DNA of 64,000 nucleotides, from positions 1-64,000 of the forward strand of contig JASFYH010000005.1 of NCBI GenBank assembly GCA_030055595.1. The letters run 5' to 3'. Source of the DNA: Archaeoglobales archaeon. GTDB lineage: Archaea; Halobacteriota; Archaeoglobi; Archaeoglobales; Archaeoglobaceae. The notes below the pieces were generated by a model. That model worked only from the letters and a program-made list of their open reading frames with translations, ran no database searches and had not been told where the DNA came from. The position numbers and the translations under genes are program-made. Below are positions 52,415 to 61,314 of the stretch, piece by piece. The stretch's first letter is position 1. Every line of letters begins with the position of its first letter.

Positions 52415-55132
52415 TTAAACAATGAAGATGGCGGGTTTTCCGGGCATTGCCATGCGTTTTCTCTCAACAGGGATCTTGCTTGAATCAAAAGAGACTTTAA
52501 TCTGTAGCTCTCTTTCAAAGAATTCAATTGCTTCTTCTAATACTTCTCTTTCGTTCGGAATGAACTCAGAGCTTTTGAACTTCTTTGCAAAGTTTGAGAT
52601 CTCCACCTTATCAAAGCCCTGAGCATAAAGCCACTTATTAGCTTCGCTGATCCCCTTTTGAATTGCGATTTCGAGAGCCTTTTGCTTCCACTCCTCAGCT
52701 ACATGTATATAAACTGCTGAAGGCTTCTCAACGAACTTCATAACTTCTTTTATGTCCTCAAGCAGTTTTGCTATGTATTGCTCCGATCTCTCCGCGTTCT
52801 CGTCAACTTTTGCGGGATCAAACTCTGGATAGCTCTCAAGGCTCACGAAAGTTGAATGCTTCATGTGCCAAAGCTCTTCGCAGATGTGCGGAGCAAATGG
52901 GGTTAGCAGTTTAATCCAGTCATCCAGTATTAGCGAAAGATTCTTACCTCCCCTTCGCAGATACCATCTAACGTCATTCATTATTTCGAAGAAGGCATAA
53001 TTTACCGCTTTCCTTGTTTGAAGCTTGTCCATCGCATCTCTCACTTCCTTTACAGCCTTCTGGAACCTGCTGATCAACCATCGATCGAGTCTCGTGATCT
53101 GCTTAGGCTCTTGCAAATAGTTTTCTTTTACGACGTTGAAGAATCTCTGTAAATTAGCAGAAAGCCCCTCGATCTCCCTGCTTTTCCAGTCCGCATCGCT
53201 GTCGTATTCTGCAGAATGCAAGATGTAGAGCCTTGTAACATCCGCCCCATAAGTTTCAAGAGCTTTTTTCATTGTAAGCAAAGGTCCCTTGCTCTTGCTC
53301 ATCTTCTGCCCTTCGAGGCTAACGTAGCCGTTTACCGCAATAGCCCTTGGCCATTGCTTTTCGTTGAATAGGGCAACGTGATGGAATAAGTAAAAAAGCA
53401 AATGATTTGCAACCAAGTCTTTACCACTGCTTCGTAAGTCCACTGGATACCAGTATTCAAATTCTTTCTTGACTTTCTCGATGATCTCTTCGCTCAATCC
53501 TGAGCTCTTCGCAAGATCTAAACTGCCCTTTCCAAGCAGAACGTAGTCCAAAAACTCCTTGGTAATGTTTTCAGCCCTAATCTGTCCAGAATTTATGAAC
53601 TTTGCAAGAATATAGTAGCACATGTAGATCGTTGAGTCCGAAAGGCTCTCGATCAGCCATTCCTTGTCCCAAGGTATTCGAGTTCCAAGACCTTTCCTGC
53701 GAGCACAGGCTTTGTCTTTTAGCCATTCGATCTTGTTTCTGAACTCTTCTTTGTAGTAATCTGGAATTATAGTCATTCTTTCCAGATGATCCAAGACTCT
53801 TGCCTTCCAGCGCTCATCAGAGTATCTTAGGAACCACTGATCCTGAACAAGTTTAACTACACACTTTGTTCCACATCTACAAACCACAGGTTTTTCGCTG
53901 AACTCATAAAAAACATCTGCAAGCCCCAGCTCTTTTAACTCCCACTCCACCTGATCTTTAGCCTCAGAAACTTTCATTCCCGCAAATTTGCCGGTGTTCT
54001 CAAGCATCACGCCGGTGTGAAACTCTCGCTTGTATAGGATCTTTGTAGCCCTCTCAAGCTCTGGATCATTCTGATCTTTAATTTTAAGCTCTTCAACAAC
54101 TTCTTTCGCTGGAAGATCTTTATTCCCAGAGGCTATGATCACGATCGGTTCGATCTTGGCTCCAAACTCTTTCAATGCCACAAAATCATACGGGGCGTGA
54201 GCGGGAACGCTCATAACTACGCCTGTGGCATTGTCCATGTCCACAAAGTTTGCGGGGAGAATTTGCACAGCCCTATTAACAATCGGGACAATTACATTTT
54301 TGCCGATGAAGTCTTTTGCATCGACTTCGTTTATTAGCTCAACTTCTCTATCCATGAACTTCAGTTTCTCAAAGGCTTCTCTGCTAACAATCCATTTCTC
54401 TTTGCCGACTTTTGCAACAACATATTTTGATGGTTTGAGCCAGATGTTTGTCACTCCAAAAACGGTCTCGGGGCGGAGTGTTGCGCATGGGAAAATAAGA
54501 TCTGAATTTTCAAGTCTGAATTTTATGACAGTGAACTCGACAATGCTCGCCTCTTCTCCCATAAGAATGTCGTGATCCTCTACTGGATTTTGGTCGTGCG
54601 GACAGTAACGAACTGGATGGCTTCCCTTTTCGATCAGTCCAAGCTCTTTTAGTCTCCAGAACTGCCATTCTATAAACTTCTGGTAAGGAGGATCTGTAGT
54701 TGTAAAGGTTCTACGCCAGTCTATTGAATAGCCAATTCTTTTTAAAGCACTAAGAGCCTCTTTTGCGAAGTATTCAACAATTCTCTCGGGGGTTGTAAGC
54801 TTTAAAAGTTCTTCTTTCGGAACATCGTGGAACTTCGTATAAACGTCTAAAGTTCTCGGATCACGCTTTTCTATAAGTTCAGCCAATCCAATGATCGGGG
54901 TTCCAGTAACATGGAATCCGAGAGGAAAAAGAACGTTGTAGCCTTTCATCCTCATGTATCTCGCATAGGCATCGCCAATCGTGAAAGTCCTTGTGTGTCC
55001 AGCGTGCAAATTCCCATTTAGGTAAGGATAAGGAACAGTTAAGAAAAACTTCTCCTTCTCACTTGGCTCAGCCTCAAAAACATGAGCTTTTTCCCATGCT
55101 TTTTGCCACTTTTCCTCGATCTCTTTAAACAT
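52415..55132 (-). CDS. leuS: leucyl-tRNA synthetase
   Basis: Charges tRNA-Leu. The 905-residue class I enzyme has the HIGH-like PYPYLNGNLHAGHTRTFT, the editing CP1 domain (about 190-440, TLRPETVFGVTNIW and the T-rich pocket), KMSKS in GQKMSKSKGPLL, and an archaeal C-terminal domain. Editing motif VCRCGTKCVVKLV marks the zinc-like region typical of archaeal LeuRS. Last but one gene in a lipid/kinase cluster; 35 bases after the DGGGPS gene, so probably co-transcribed. Confidence 0.97.
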   Translation of the reverse strand: MFKEIEEKWQKAWEKAHVFEAEPSEKEKFFLTVPYPYLNGNLHAGHTRTFTIGDAYARYMRMKGYNVLFPLGFHVTGTPIIGLAELIEKRDPRTLDVYTKFHDVPKEELLKLTTPERIVEYFAKEALSALKRIGYSIDWRRTFTTTDPPYQKFIEWQFWRLKELGLIEKGSHPVRYCPHDQNPVEDHDILMGEEASIVEFTVIKFRLENSDLIFPCATLRPETVFGVTNIWLKPSKYVVAKVGKEKWIVSREAFEKLKFMDREVELINEVDAKDFIGKNVIVPIVNRAVQILPANFVDMDNATGVVMSVPAHAPYDFVALKEFGAKIEPIVIIASGNKDLPAKEVVEELKIKDQNDPELERATKILYKREFHTGVMLENTGKFAGMKVSEAKDQVEWELKELGLADVFYEFSEKPVVCRCGTKCVVKLVQDQWFLRYSDERWKARVLDHLERMTIIPDYYKEEFRNKIEWLKDKACARRKGLGTRIPWDKEWLIESLSDSTIYMCYYILAKFINSGQIRAENITKEFLDYVLLGKGSLDLAKSSGLSEEIIEKVKKEFEYWYPVDLRSSGKDLVANHLLFYLFHHVALFNEKQWPRAIAVNGYVSLEGQKMSKSKGPLLTMKKALETYGADVTRLYILHSAEYDSDADWKSREIEGLSANLQRFFNVVKENYLQEPKQITRLDRWLISRFQKAVKEVRDAMDKLQTRKAVNYAFFEIMNDVRWYLRRGGKNLSLILDDWIKLLTPFAPHICEELWHMKHSTFVSLESYPEFDPAKVDENAERSEQYIAKLLEDIKEVMKFVEKPSAVYIHVAEEWKQKALEIAIQKGISEANKWLYAQGFDKVEISNFAKKFKSSEFIPNEREVLEEAIEFFERELQIKVSFDSSKIPVERKRMAMPGKPAIFIV

Positions 55133-55167
55133 AGCCTTAAAACCTTCTGAGGGGTTAAAAACTTATC

Positions 55168-56013
55168 TCAGAATGTTCCCGCTAAGAATCCTATTAGTCC
55201 GAGAAGCATTGCTAAAAGCGTCTCTTTTCTGAATTTGGAAATTCTATCTGGACTCCTGTATAGTCTTAGAGCCACAGAAATTAGAATAAAGTCAGTGATT
55301 GCCACTGGGATACCATATTTCAGGTCATAATACTCCGCAATTAGTATTGGAGGAAAAAAGCTGAGAATAACAGCCAAAATAAATAATAATGAGGACAATT
55401 TCACCGCAGTTTCAATTCCATGAACTCTTGCCACGCTTTTCACGTCTCTCAGAGCATCTCCCTCAATATCTTCGATGCCCTTCATGATCTCTCTTCCAAG
55501 TCCCGAAAGGAAGGCTATTAGCGATAATAAAAGCACAGCTTGATTGAACTCCGAAATTACCCCTCCGAAAATAAACGGAGCGGACATCGTAAAGGCAACA
55601 TAGGCATTTCCAATTAGCCCAAATTCCTTTAATTTAGCGTTGTAAGCATAAGCCAAAATCGTTACAACAAGCACAAACAACAGAGCCTTTATAGAGATAA
55701 GAAAGGCTGAAAAAAGCCCGAGAGGGAAAAATATTATCGACAATGCCAATGCAGTTTTTTTGCTGAGATCTCCACGAACAAGCGGTCTGTCAAGTCTCTT
55801 GTTTGCCACATCCACTTCATAGTCCAAGAAGTCGTTCAAGGCGAATGCTGACGCCTCAAGGAAAACCGCAGTCAGAAAAGCAAGGAGTAGAACATTAAAT
55901 TCCGCTCCACCGCCCAAAAAGATACCGATAAGCACACCTAAACCATACATTATTCCATGTTCAAGCCTTAAGAGCTCCCAGTATGCCTTAAGGAATCGTT
56001 TCAAGGAAGGCAT
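55168..56013 (-). CDS. digeranylgeranylglyceryl phosphate synthase (UbiA family)
   Basis: Adds the second geranylgeranyl chain to GGGP to give archaeal core lipid. The 281-residue membrane protein has about eight helices, the UbiA motif [25 protein letters not shown] (N-D-x2-D-x3-D) and the second Asp cluster [18 protein letters not shown]. It directly follows and overlaps GGGP synthase by 26 bases, the expected partner. The enzyme is DGGGPS; other UbiA substrates (quinones, heme) are possible but less likely given the neighbour. Confidence 0.9.
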   Translation of the reverse strand: MPSLKRFLKAYWELLRLEHGIMYGLGVLIGIFLGGGAEFNVLLLAFLTAVFLEASAFALNDFLDYEVDVANKRLDRPLVRGDLSKKTALALSIIFFPLGLFSAFLISIKALLFVLVVTILAYAYNAKLKEFGLIGNAYVAFTMSAPFIFGGVISEFNQAVLLLSLIAFLSGLGREIMKGIEDIEGDALRDVKSVARVHGIETAVKLSSLLFILAVILSFFPPILIAEYYDLKYGIPVAITDFILISVALRLYRSPDRISKFRKETLLAMLLGLIGFLAGTF

Positions 56014-56677
56014 TTATCCCCTTCTCGTAAATAACGTTTCCAACGATTATTGTGTCCGCATAACCGCTCATTTCAAGTGCCTTAGACTTTGAATCAATAC
56101 CACCGCCATAGAAAAGCCTTGAAGTCCTTAGAACACTCTTTACTTCTTTCACAACCTTAGGATCACCATAAGTTCCGCTGTATTCAATGTAGATCACGGG
56201 CAGTTTCATCATTCTCTCGCCTACAAAGGCGTAGCTCGCAGACTTCTTGGGATCAATGTCGCATTTGGAATTTGTAACCCTTGCAACCGCTGAATTAGGA
56301 TTGAGAACTATGTATCCTTCGAATATCACTTCTTCGAAGATCTTCGAGAAATCTTCAAGCTTTTCGTAGTTTCTCTCAACCCAATCCGCATGCTTTCCAG
56401 TGATCCACTCACCGCTTTCAGCATTTAGCACGACTGGAATGAAAAGATAGTCCGCCTCATATAGAACGTTGTCTGGCGAAGAGGGTTCAAGAACTGTTGG
56501 GATAGAATGATCTTTGACCGCTTTGAAAAGCGCTTTGGCTTTTTCATAAGTAACATTCTGCGTTCCCGAAACCATCACCGCATCAGTGCCACTCTCAGCA
56601 ACCGCTTTGATCAGTTCTTCAGTATTTTTTCTATCAGGATCGAGCTTCGTGATGTGCTTCCACTTCTTCCACTTCAT
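55988..56677 (-). CDS. geranylgeranylglyceryl phosphate synthase
   Basis: Joins sn-glycerol-1-phosphate to geranylgeranyl diphosphate, the first committed step of archaeal ether lipids. The 229-residue TIM barrel starts [22 protein letters not shown], has [18 protein letters not shown]-like [30 protein letters not shown] and [12 protein letters not shown]. It closely resembles the A. fulgidus group I enzyme as I recall it. I trimmed a long upstream frame to the ATG at 56677, which follows GGTGG and lies about 25 bases from a TTTATAATC box. Confidence 0.93.
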   Translation of the reverse strand: MKWKKWKHITKLDPDRKNTEELIKAVAESGTDAVMVSGTQNVTYEKAKALFKAVKDHSIPTVLEPSSPDNVLYEADYLFIPVVLNAESGEWITGKHADWVERNYEKLEDFSKIFEEVIFEGYIVLNPNSAVARVTNSKCDIDPKKSASYAFVGERMMKLPVIYIEYSGTYGDPKVVKEVKSVLRTSRLFYGGGIDSKSKALEMSGYADTIIVGNVIYEKGINAFLETIP

Positions 56678-56711
56678 CGAACCACCGCACTTCGAGAGAT
56701 TATAAATTTTT

Positions 56712-56885
56712 TTAAAATCTAAGCCTCGGATCCTTCTTAGCTGCGTCTCTAACGCAGTAATATTCTTTGCCAATCTTTCTCAGATATGGGCACTTTTTTC
56801 CAGTATAACCAATTATACACAACTCACAATCTTCCTTATATACTCTCTTGCCTCCAAGTTTCTCAACGATAAGCCTAAGATCCAT
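56712..56885 (-). CDS. 57-residue cysteine-containing small protein
   Basis: A short frame [22 protein letters not shown] then [13 protein letters not shown] and [17 protein letters not shown], with four cysteines (C20, C23, C32, C44) suited to binding zinc or a small cluster. TTTTAAAAT near 56903-56910 lies about 25 bases before its ATG. Between PfkB and GGGP synthase in the same direction. I do not recognise the family; orthologs in other Archaeoglobales would settle it. Confidence 0.6.
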   Translation of the reverse strand: MDLRLIVEKLGGKRVYKEDCELCIIGYTGKKCPYLRKIGKEYYCVRDAAKKDPRLRF

Positions 56886-56902
56886 CAATTAATAATCTTC
56901 GC

Positions 56903-57757
56903 TCATTTTAAAATATTTGCGAGAAAATTTTCAATTTGCCCAGGATCAGGAAATGCTCTTGCCCCCACTCTCTCAACGTTGTAAGCCCCACAAAAGTTCC
57001 CAAGTTTCAAACAGACTTCCAATGGAAGATCATTTATAAAACCATAGAGAAAACCAGCAGAAAATGCATCTCCCGCCCCAGTTGTATCCACTACCTTCAC
57101 CTTAAATGCCCTCTCATAAAATTTTGCAGAACTTGTATAGCAAACGCTACCTTCACTACCAAGAGTTACGATCAGGTAATCAACAAAATTCAGCAATTCC
57201 TCAGGAGACACTCTTAGCGACTCAAATTCCCCCTTAGACATTACAAGCATGTCTGTAAATTTTAAAAGCTCTCTAAGATCTTCAAAACCCATGCTCGTAT
57301 ATAAAAATCCCGGATTTAGAATTACAAAACCACCAAATTTTTCCATAACTCCTCTTTGAACCTCAAAGCTGAAATCGCTTGGAAATGGATCTACGTATAG
57401 ATAATCGCCACCTTTTACCTCTACGAATGGCTTTCCCGCAGCATTTGGCTGAACAAAAAAAGTTCTCTCACCACTCTGATCCACAAAAACAAGAACTTTG
57501 CCTGTTTGTTTGTCTGTTACTTCGGCAAAAACTTTGGCTTTCGTATTCTTAATGAAAAAGCTTGCATCCTCATCATTTCCGATCGTAGTGAAAAGTGCGG
57601 TTTCCAGACCAAGAGTTGCAAGATCGTGCACAACATTGGCTCCCGCTCCTCCGGGAGATCTTGCAGATCTTAGGATCCTTGCGTGCCCTCCAGAAGTTGG
57701 AAATGAATCTATGAAGTAAACGTAGTCAACAAGGGCGGGAGCATGTGCGGAGATCAT
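56903..57757 (-). CDS. PfkB-family sugar kinase
   Basis: About 284 residues of the ribokinase fold: GGAGANVVHDLATLG near residue 40, a lid region with FFVQPNAAGKPF, and the C-terminal signature DTTGAGDAFSAGFLYG with the catalytic Asp (GAGDAF). Substrates in archaea include ribose, nucleosides and ketose phosphates. ATG 57757 is chosen over a TTG nine bases upstream. It faces away from the RHH-ftsZ unit and leads a run of genes down to leuS. Confidence 0.85.
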   Translation of the reverse strand: MISAHAPALVDYVYFIDSFPTSGGHARILRSARSPGGAGANVVHDLATLGLETALFTTIGNDEDASFFIKNTKAKVFAEVTDKQTGKVLVFVDQSGERTFFVQPNAAGKPFVEVKGGDYLYVDPFPSDFSFEVQRGVMEKFGGFVILNPGFLYTSMGFEDLRELLKFTDMLVMSKGEFESLRVSPEELLNFVDYLIVTLGSEGSVCYTSSAKFYERAFKVKVVDTTGAGDAFSAGFLYGFINDLPLEVCLKLGNFCGAYNVERVGARAFPDPGQIENFLANILK

Positions 57758-57852
57758 GGACGCCAATATTCTTACGGAAATATATCTTCTTCTCTTTCAT
57801 ATCTTTCGCTTTTATCACAATTGACACCGAAAAATTTAAATATTATAATGTC

Positions 57853-57934
57853 GGACAATATGCACCCAAAAAATGTCATGAAGCGGACAAATGGTGAACA
57901 AAAGAAGCCATTTGTCTGCCGATCGAGGGACAAA
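57853..57934 (+). promoter_or_regulatory. leader of the RHH gene with repeated GGACAA boxes and a 12-bp hairpin
   Basis: Between the TTTAAATATT box (57834-57843) and the RHH ATG, the motif GGACAA(A/T) occurs at 57853-57859, 57885-57891 and 57928-57934, and as its complement at 57911-57917. The second and the inverted copy form arms of a hairpin (57883-57894 with 57908-57919, 12 pairs including one G-T, 13-base loop). Arrays of short repeats before an RHH gene suggest self-repression. Confidence 0.5.
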
Positions 57935-57949
57935 ATTTCCGGTGGAAAC

Positions 57950-58132
57950 ATGCCTGCAACGAGAAAGATCAGTATAAGGCTCACGGAAGCCCAATACAGC
58001 AAACTCGAAGTTTTAGTTGAGCTTGGAGAATATACCTCGGTAAGTGAGGCAATCAGGGCGGCAATAAAGAAGTTCATCGAAGAGAACAGGGAGCAGATCG
58101 AGAAGGCTTCCAGCATGAGGGGGTTTAGTTAA
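57950..58132 (+). CDS. ribbon-helix-helix (CopG-like) DNA-binding protein upstream of ftsZ
   Basis: A 60-residue protein [21 protein letters not shown] then [31 protein letters not shown]: the ribbon strand KISIRL followed by two helices is the RHH fold, which binds DNA as a dimer. ATG 57950 follows GGTGG closely and starts at the ribbon; an ATG at 57860 would add 30 residues encoded across a hairpin and is less likely but is the better leaderless candidate. It ends 26 bases before ftsZ, so it may tune ftsZ expression. Confidence 0.75.
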   Translation: MPATRKISIRLTEAQYSKLEVLVELGEYTSVSEAIRAAIKKFIEENREQIEKASSMRGFS

Positions 58133-58158
58133 AATTTGGTTTGGGAGGTGTGTGAAAA

Positions 58159-59298
58159 ATGAAAAGTATAGTTAGTAAAGCCCAACAGTATTTGGAGCAG
58201 GATAGGATTAGAAGGGAGGAGAAGGTTAAGGAAGTGAAGGACTTCTTTGAGAAGCCACGGATTTTTGTAGTTGGATGTGGTGGTTGCGGAAACAATACGA
58301 TAAATAGACTTTCGCAAATGGAACTTGATGCGACTACGATTGCAATAAATACAGACAAACAGCACCTGTTAATGACAAAAGCAGATAAGAGAATATTGAT
58401 TGGCAGAAGTCTTACAAGAGGACTTGGTGCGGGAGGATATCCCGAAGTAGGAAGAAAAGCTGCGGAGCTTGCAAGAAGCGTGCTTGAGGAAATTCTTGTA
58501 GATGCGGATATGGTCTTCGTATGTGCGGGAATGGGTGGTGGCACTGGAACTGGCTCCGCTCCAGTTGTTGCTGAAATTGCGAAGAAACAAGGAGCAATCG
58601 TTGTCGGATTTGCCCAGACGCCTTTCAAAGTCGAAAGGGCAAGAATTGGTAAGGCTATTCAAGGTTTAAGAGATCTAAAAGAGAATTGCGACACCGTTGT
58701 TGTGCTCGACAACAATAAACTTGTTGAATACTATCCAAACTTGCCAATCGACGCTGCTTTTAGCGTTATGGATCAGCTCATCGCTGAGACGATTAAAGGC
58801 TTGACAGACACGATCACAAGACCCTCACTCGTTAACATTGACTTTGCAGATCTCAAGGCGATAATGGGACATGGTGGAGTTGCGGTTATGCTCGTTGGTG
58901 AGGCAAAGGCTCAGGATAAAGCTTCAACAGTTGTTAAAGATTGCTTGTCACATCCCTTGCTCGATGTTGATTATCGTGGAGCGACTGGATCGCTCGTTCA
59001 TATTTCTGGAGGAAATGACCTGACACTTAAGGAAGCGGAGGAGATCATAAGGAATCTTACTTTTGAATTAGACGATACCGCCAATGTGATCTGGGGAGCA
59101 AGAATTTCAAAGGATTTTGAGGGGTTCGTTAGAGTTGTGGCGATAATGACTGGGATCAAGCACAAACTACTCGTGGGTAGCGAAGAATACGAAACTCTTG
59201 TCGAGGGGCAATCAGAACAAAAATCAGCTTTAAGAGAAATAGGAGTTAGCAAGGTAGAAAAGAAAGTTGTAAAGAAAGTTGCTATAGATACTCTCTAA
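58159..59298 (+). CDS. ftsZ: cell division GTPase FtsZ
   Basis: Tubulin-like GTPase that forms the division ring. The 379-residue protein has an N-terminal extension ([22 protein letters not shown]), [13 protein letters not shown], the GTP loop [12 protein letters not shown], the T7 region [11 protein letters not shown] and a short variable tail. Fits archaeal FtsZ1. GGGAGGTG precedes the ATG. Downstream of the RHH gene, with which it probably shares a transcript. Confidence 0.97.
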   Translation: MKSIVSKAQQYLEQDRIRREEKVKEVKDFFEKPRIFVVGCGGCGNNTINRLSQMELDATTIAINTDKQHLLMTKADKRILIGRSLTRGLGAGGYPEVGRKAAELARSVLEEILVDADMVFVCAGMGGGTGTGSAPVVAEIAKKQGAIVVGFAQTPFKVERARIGKAIQGLRDLKENCDTVVVLDNNKLVEYYPNLPIDAAFSVMDQLIAETIKGLTDTITRPSLVNIDFADLKAIMGHGGVAVMLVGEAKAQDKASTVVKDCLSHPLLDVDYRGATGSLVHISGGNDLTLKEAEEIIRNLTFELDDTANVIWGARISKDFEGFVRVVAIMTGIKHKLLVGSEEYETLVEGQSEQKSALREIGVSKVEKKVVKKVAIDTL

Positions 59299-59346
59299 AC
59301 TTTCCAATTTTTTAATTTAAACAAGCGAATCTCATACAGACCGTAT

Positions 59347-60171
59347 TCAGGGCATAAATAGTTCAGATGTTATTACAACGTGTTCCGCAGGCATCTCTGC
59401 AATTTTTCTCACCAAAACTTCCCCATATTCTCTCCATACTTCCTTAGCGATCAAAACTTCTTCTTTGCTACCGATTGCAACGAATGCAGGACCATTTCCA
59501 GAAAGACCACAACAAATTCCCTCTTTCCAAAGTCTTTCAGCGATCTCAATAGGATATCCGATCATCTGACAGTAAAATTTGGTATTCTCAACCATAACCT
59601 CGAAGAAACGGAGATCCTCGAGCTTCTCCAACGCACTTTTGAGTCTATGGCTCTCGGCTCTGATCTTATTCCAATCTACATCTCCTCTTTTAAATTCGGG
59701 AATTAGCACAGCAGTTTTCTTTCTACAATGGAACCAGCTTCTAAGCTTCATTTGATAATTTTCAGAAACAACGAAACCGCCAAGAAGCGACGCTGAGGCA
59801 TCGTCAAATGCTCCCGTATAGCTTATTCCCGCTTTCAACGATAGTTCTGCGTTTAGCCTCAGAATCTCATGGGCAAATAGCCCTTTTTCTTTCATTAAAG
59901 CACACAAAACTGCGTTTATGAAGGCGGAGCTACTTCCAAGACCACTCCTTTCAGGTATCTCTGTTTTCACAACAACCTGAGCTTTTATTCCAAAATGAGT
60001 CAAAACCTTCCCTAAAATCTCTGCACTTCTTTCCTCACCATTCACAATGAGCACATTAACCGAATCAGGCTTTACTTTCGCTTTTGTTATTAGATCAATT
60101 CCAAAAGCACTCCCAATTCCAGTTGCAAGTGCATTTAGCACCGTGCCCGCTGCATAAGCCTTCCCGATCAT
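59347..60171 (-). CDS. aroK: archaeal GHMP-type shikimate kinase
   Basis: Phosphorylates shikimate in aromatic amino acid synthesis; archaea use a GHMP-family enzyme unrelated to bacterial AroK. The 274-residue protein starts GKAYAAGTVLNALATGIGSAFGID, has the ATP loop PERSGLGSSSAFINAV and the C-terminal GLSGNGPAFVAIG. The start and GTVLNALATG stretch fit this family rather than homoserine or mevalonate kinase. Last gene of the MCM - RecA-like - Cgi121 run, with no bases between it and Cgi121. Confidence 0.9.
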   Translation of the reverse strand: MIGKAYAAGTVLNALATGIGSAFGIDLITKAKVKPDSVNVLIVNGEERSAEILGKVLTHFGIKAQVVVKTEIPERSGLGSSSAFINAVLCALMKEKGLFAHEILRLNAELSLKAGISYTGAFDDASASLLGGFVVSENYQMKLRSWFHCRKKTAVLIPEFKRGDVDWNKIRAESHRLKSALEKLEDLRFFEVMVENTKFYCQMIGYPIEIAERLWKEGICCGLSGNGPAFVAIGSKEEVLIAKEVWREYGEVLVRKIAEMPAEHVVITSELFMP

Positions 60172-60600
60172 TCACTCACCAAAAGCAGAAAAAAGAGCGA
60201 TTCTTTCTCTTATCAAAAGAGGCAGTTTTTCAAAACCCACGATCTTAAGTTCTTCTTCTGAGATCTCGTAATTTTTCTTTACAAGTTCCAGATCGAACTC
60301 TGGAAAAAATTCTTTCTCTTTAAAATCGATCTTTGAGAACTCATTTTCATCCAAGACTACTGCAACGACTCTTTTTGTTCCGGCGAGCTCCTTGGCGACC
60401 TTAATCTGCCTTGTTGCAGAGTAATACAACAGGATCTCCATTGCAAGCGATCTTGAAATCCTCTTACCGGAATTCCAATTCTTTATAGCTTTTTTTACAG
60501 CAAAATCTACTATCGAGACGTCAACAATGTATTTAGAGTTTATAAAGCAGGCAAAATCGCCGAAAACAGGTTCTTTCAGCTCCCCAAATAAGATCCTCAT
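60172..60600 (-). CDS. cgi121: KEOPS complex subunit Cgi121
   Basis: A 142-residue protein with the conserved segment GKRISRSLAMEILLYYSATRQIKVAKELAG, near-identical in pattern to the Cgi121/TPRKB core (E-x-L-x-Y-x-S-x3-Q-I-x3-L), and a C-terminal helix (LIRERIALFSAFGE). Cgi121 binds the tRNA 3' CCA end and Bud32 in KEOPS, which installs t6A. Pcc1, another KEOPS subunit, is 11 kb away in another operon. It overlaps the RecA-like gene by 4 bases. Confidence 0.85.
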   Translation of the reverse strand: MRILFGELKEPVFGDFACFINSKYIVDVSIVDFAVKKAIKNWNSGKRISRSLAMEILLYYSATRQIKVAKELAGTKRVVAVVLDENEFSKIDFKEKEFFPEFDLELVKKNYEISEEELKIVGFEKLPLLIRERIALFSAFGE

Positions 60601-61283
60601 ATAACTCTCATCGTCGATTCCATCTTCACACCTTTGTCTGTCAGCTCGTATCTCATTATGAGCCTCGGAACGACGATACCTTTAAATTTTATGAATTTTA
60701 GTCTTCTCTGAACCTCATTCTCAAATTCTCTCAGATTAAGCTCTATTACACCATCACAAAAGTGTTTTACTGCGGTTTCCTGATTTTCTTCAAGCATACC
60801 CTTCGTCATTAGAAGGAGAAACGCAGATTCGTTCTCCTTTGCTAAACTCGAAAGAAATTCAATGAGTGAAATAACGTCCTCTTGAGAATATTTAGAGAAA
60901 AAGAAAGTCATATTGTTTATTACAACTCTGTCAAACTTTTCATTTTTTAGGATCGTTTTTATTCCAGTTAAAAGATCATACATGGTCTTTCGAAGATATC
61001 CCCTTGCATCACCCTCTTGCTTACCTTTGAAACTAAGGATCGTAAATTCTCTGAACTTCTCAAAGTATAGATTTAGGAACTTTTTTATGTCCTTTTCAGA
61101 GTCGTCAGTTGCAATGTATAGCACGTTTTCGCCATTGTTTGCCCCTTCGACAGCGAAGTGGTAAGAGAACACTTCGCCACCCGCACCTGGCTCTTCAAGA
61201 ATTATTAAAACGGTTCCCCCTGGCACTCCTCCTCCGAGCTGAACGTCCAAAGGGACGATGCCGGATCTGTAAACCTTCATCAT
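60597..61283 (-). CDS. RecA-superfamily ATPase-like protein with a degenerate P-loop
   Basis: About 228 residues with the KaiC/RadA-like core: PLDVQLGGGVPGGTVLIILEEPGAGGEVF at 9-37, VLYIATDDSEKDI and VVINNMTFFFSKY (Walker B position). The Walker A loop reads EEPGAGGE instead of GxxGxGK(T/S), so the Lys is lost and ATP hydrolysis is doubtful. RAD55/KaiC-like single-domain archaeal proteins often act as regulators. Next to MCM and ahead of Cgi121, with ATTATATACT at 61301-61310 placing a leaderless ATG at 61283. Confidence 0.8.
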   Translation of the reverse strand: MMKVYRSGIVPLDVQLGGGVPGGTVLIILEEPGAGGEVFSYHFAVEGANNGENVLYIATDDSEKDIKKFLNLYFEKFREFTILSFKGKQEGDARGYLRKTMYDLLTGIKTILKNEKFDRVVINNMTFFFSKYSQEDVISLIEFLSSLAKENESAFLLLMTKGMLEENQETAVKHFCDGVIELNLREFENEVQRRLKFIKFKGIVVPRLIMRYELTDKGVKMESTMRVI

Positions 61284-61314
61284 GCACCGCACCACCTCAT
61301 TACTTATATACTTT

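Noticed and set aside
57743-57949. Longer N terminus for the RHH protein (ATG 57848 or 57860)
   Set aside because: Non-conserved sequence crossing a 12-bp hairpin; ATG 57950 has a ribosome-binding site. Not wholly excluded because 57860 is well placed for a leaderless start.
58125-58628. 167-codon frame antisense to ftsZ
   Set aside because: Ser/Pro-rich antisense reading typical of a shadow; ftsZ explains the conservation.
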